From HGM04593 sp045644465 (GTDB lineage: Bacteria; Bacteroidota; Bacteroidia; Bacteroidales; Bacteroidaceae), in assembly GCA_045644465.1 (NCBI GenBank), contig JAZRGV010000068.1, positions 1-35,658 of the forward strand: a stretch of 35,658 nucleotides of DNA. Direction: 5' to 3'. The notes beneath the pieces were generated by a model that saw only the letters and a program-made list of their open reading frames with translations, did not search any database and was not told the origin of the DNA. A program made the position numbers and the translations under genes. The first letter of the stretch is position 1; every line of letters begins with the position of its first letter. Below, piece by piece: positions 33,351 through 35,658 of this stretch.

Positions 33351-35408
33351 TTATTTTATCTCGCTGCCAGGTTTTGCCTGAGGAGTAACAGTAAGCAGAG
33401 AGAGCTTACCTTCATTGTCCTCGGCACTTAAAATCATACCCTCACTTACAATGCCACGGAGTGTACGTGGTGGTAAGTTGGCGATAAAGCAAACCTGTTT
33501 GCCAATAAGTTCTTCTGGGTTGAAATGTTTGGCAATTCCTGAAAGAATCGTGCGTGTCTGAAGGCCATCGTCTATCTTGAACTGCAACAACTTGTCGGCT
33601 TTTGGCACTTTGGCGCATTCAAGCACTGTACCTACGCGAAGGTCAAGCTTCATGAAATCGTCGAAAGAACATTCAGGGCGTATTGGGTTTGCCTTGTAGT
33701 TTGCAGCCTCATTCTCTTTCTTTATTCGGTCGAGACGGTCGAGCTGTGCCTGAATAGTATCATCCTCGATTTTCTCGAACAGAAGACCCACCTCGCCAAG
33801 TTCGTGACCTTCTGCAAGCAGGTTTACGCTGCCTAGGCTTGCCCACTCGAACGATGCGAGGTTAAGCATCTCGCGCAGTTTCTTGCTACTGAATGGCAAG
33901 AATGGTTCGAATACGATAGATAGGTTTGCTACAAGCTGTAACGACAGGTTAAGAATTGTTGCAACGCGTCCCATGTCGGTCTTTGCCAACTTCCATGGCT
34001 CTGTTTCGGCAAGATAACGGTTACCTATTCGTGCAAGTTCCATAGCCTCTTTCTGCGCATCGCGGAACTTGTATTGGTCAAGCAGGTGTTCTACTTTGCC
34101 CTTTACGTCAACGAACTCGGCAATAATGGCTTTGTCGTAATCTGTGAGTTCGCCGCATGCAGGAACCTTTCCTTCGAAATATTTCTTTGTAAGCACCAAA
34201 GCACGGTTCACAAAGTTACCGTAAACGGCAACAAGTTCATTGTTGTTGCGTGCCTGGAAATCTTTCCAGGTGAAGTTGTTGTCCTTTGTTTCAGGAGCAT
34301 TGGCTGTGAGTACATAACGTAGTACGTCCTGCTTGCCGGGGAAATCGACGAGGTACTCATTGAGCCATACAGCCCAGTTACGTGATGTTGAGATTTTATC
34401 GTCCTCGAGGTTCAGGAACTCGTTGCTTGGTACATTGTCGGGCATCACATATTTGCCGTGCGCCTTCATCATTACAGGGAAGATGATGCAGTGGAATACA
34501 ATATTGTCCTTGCCAATGAAGTGTACAAGGCGTGTATCTTCGCTCTGCCACCACTGTTCCCATGTGCCATGCTTTTCCGGGTCTTTGTCACACAATTCCT
34601 TTGTATTCGAAATGTATCCAATGGGGGCATCGAACCAAACATAGAGCACTTTACCATCGGCACCTTCTACTGGTACAGGGATACCCCAATCTAGGTCGCG
34701 TGTCATGGCGCGTGGCTGCAAGTCCATGTCGAGCCAGCTCTTGCACTGTCCATACACGTTGGGGCGCCACTCCTTGTGGTTCTCCAAAATCCACTCCTTC
34801 AACCATTGTTGGTAGTCGTTGAGTGGCAGGTACCAGTTCTTTGTCTCCTTGAGTACAGGTGCCTCACCGGTCTCTTTTGAACGTGGATTTATAAGCTCGG
34901 TTGGTTCAAGTGCGCGGCCGCATCCCTCTTCGCATTGGTTGCCATAGGCCTGTTTGTGGCAGTAGGGACACTCGCCAACGACATCGCGGTCGGTTAGGAA
35001 CTTTTCGTTCTTGACATCATAGAACTGCTTTGAGGTTTGCTCAACGAGTTTGCCGTCATCGTATAGCTTGCGGAAGAATTCCGAAGCAAATTTGTGATGA
35101 GTCTCAGATGTTGTACGGCTGTACACATCGAACGAGATACCGAATCCCTCGAAGCTCTCTTTGATGATGCCGTGATAACGGTCAACAACATCCTGTGGGG
35201 TGATGCCCTCCTTGCGGGCACGCTGTGTAACAGGTACACCATGTTCATCACTACCACCGATGAAGAGAACATCCTCACCCTTGAGGCGCAGGTAACGTAC
35301 ATAAATGTCGGCAGGCACATACACTCCTGCAAGGTGACCGATGTGAACCGGACCGTTTGCGTATGGCAACGCAGATGTCACAAGTGTTCTTTTGAATTTC
35401 TTTTCCAT
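33351..35408 (-). CDS. metG: Methionine-tRNA ligase (685 aa)
   Basis: Charges tRNA(Met) with methionine in the cytosol. The class I HIGH motif is at residues 22-25 (ANGPVHIGHLAG). The zinc knuckle CPYCHKQAYGNQCEEGC supplies four cysteines (about 144-160), and the second signature has the KISTS form of KMSKS (DDKISTSRNW). An anticodon-binding helical domain (about 400-540) and a C-terminal EMAP/Arc1p-like tRNA-binding domain (about 580-685, LRVGTVLECAKVPKADKLLQ) complete the long Bacteroidetes form. It heads a run of six close genes; the flippase starts 19 bp after its stop. A -7-like TAATTTTG lies upstream at 35462-35469 (minus), but no -33 partner is clear. Confidence 0.98.
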   Translation of the reverse strand: MEKKFKRTLVTSALPYANGPVHIGHLAGVYVPADIYVRYLRLKGEDVLFIGGSDEHGVPVTQRARKEGITPQDVVDRYHGIIKESFEGFGISFDVYSRTTSETHHKFASEFFRKLYDDGKLVEQTSKQFYDVKNEKFLTDRDVVGECPYCHKQAYGNQCEEGCGRALEPTELINPRSKETGEAPVLKETKNWYLPLNDYQQWLKEWILENHKEWRPNVYGQCKSWLDMDLQPRAMTRDLDWGIPVPVEGADGKVLYVWFDAPIGYISNTKELCDKDPEKHGTWEQWWQSEDTRLVHFIGKDNIVFHCIIFPVMMKAHGKYVMPDNVPSNEFLNLEDDKISTSRNWAVWLNEYLVDFPGKQDVLRYVLTANAPETKDNNFTWKDFQARNNNELVAVYGNFVNRALVLTKKYFEGKVPACGELTDYDKAIIAEFVDVKGKVEHLLDQYKFRDAQKEAMELARIGNRYLAETEPWKLAKTDMGRVATILNLSLQLVANLSIVFEPFLPFSSKKLREMLNLASFEWASLGSVNLLAEGHELGEVGLLFEKIEDDTIQAQLDRLDRIKKENEAANYKANPIRPECSFDDFMKLDLRVGTVLECAKVPKADKLLQFKIDDGLQTRTILSGIAKHFNPEELIGKQVCFIANLPPRTLRGIVSEGMILSAEDNEGKLSLLTVTPQAKPGSEIK

Positions 35409-35555
35409 ATCTGTTTATCTGTTTTGTATTATCTTTCGAAGCGGATTTTTATCACAATTTACAAAATTAAGTTTTTATTTTTAATTACGCGCGCATAACA
35501 GAAAAATATTATGCCGAAAACTTAAATTCCGCCAACATGCATTGTCTGAATGCCA

Positions 35556-35590
35556 TTTGTTGTCAACGACCAAAAATTATATTACATTTG
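35556..35590 (+). promoter_or_regulatory. Bacteroidetes promoter at the right edge
   Basis: TTTGTTG (35556-35562) and TACATTTG (35583-35590) give a -33/-7 pair with a 20-nt spacer from the TTG. The -7 match is exact. The box ends 30 nt before ATG 35621, the same distance as for the PCMD operon promoter. It reads out of the window, away from metG. Confidence 0.6.
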
Positions 35591-35620
35591 CAACACATTG
35601 TAAATCAAAACAAGACAAAA

Positions 35621-35658
35621 ATGCAAAAAAGCACAATTTCATCGGCTGATTTTGCCGA
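35621..35658 (+). CDS. 5' end of a plus-strand gene leaving the window (partial)
   Basis: ATG at 35621 opens a frame of at least 12 codons (MQKSTISSADFA) that is still open at the window end. An A-rich tract precedes the ATG and a good promoter lies 30 nt upstream. The fragment has no signal-peptide character and is too short to assign to a family. Confidence 0.45.
   Translation, partial: MQKSTISSADFA

Overview
The window looks like a Bacteroidales chromosome, most plausibly Prevotellaceae or a relative. The reasons are a SusC/SusD pair, PCMD, DUF4843, PKD-like, DUF5020 and calycin-like proteins, a type IX secretion (T9SS) core operon, and Bacteroidetes-type promoters (-7 TAnnTTTG with an upstream TTG/TTTG about 20 bp away). 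Base composition is moderately AT-rich. The genus is an inference; no rRNA or tRNA gene was seen.

Layout, left to right. (1) 1-1958: a possible gene start at the left edge, then on the minus strand an outer-membrane beta-barrel protein and an MscS-family channel. (2) 2105-7968, minus: the T9SS core in the order porP-gldK-gldL-gldM-gldN, ended by a 16-bp hairpin. It encodes the outer-membrane PorP, the periplasmic GldK/GldN ring and the GldL/GldM inner-membrane motor. (3) 8114-10704, minus: PCMD lipoprotein, beta-barrel protein, and a calycin-like protein ending in a T9SS sorting domain. This set has its own promoter and terminator and lies directly upstream of the secretion machine. (4) 10905-23348, minus: an eight-gene operon-like run. 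It starts with an exported protein resembling the N-terminal half of TlpA-like proteins, followed by SusC (with an STN domain), SusD, DUF4843 and PKD-like lipoproteins, and three consecutive DUF4369/thioredoxin proteins whose active sites read CGPC, CAPC and CEKS. It contains no glycoside hydrolase, lyase or peptidase, so the substrate is unknown.

(5) 23613-25815, plus: a DUF5020 (Tsx-like) outer-membrane protein and an NCS2 purine permease, a likely nucleoside/nucleobase uptake pair. They converge on a perfect 16-bp bidirectional terminator. (6) 25876-35408, minus: metG, a MOP-family flippase, two glycosyltransferases, a YfhO-type polytopic protein and an M24B aminopeptidase P, tightly packed and probably co-transcribed. 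The four middle genes suggest envelope glycan assembly or modification. (7) 35411-35658: a promoter and the first codons of a plus-strand gene leaving the window.

No insertion sequence, CRISPR array, phage gene or large repeat was seen, and coding density is high. The longest gap between genes is about 264 bp (23349-23612). The most unusual elements are the redox-rich SusCD operon with its graded thioredoxin active sites, the putative T9SS cargo operon beside the T9SS core, and the extra extracytoplasmic loop in the NCS2 permease.
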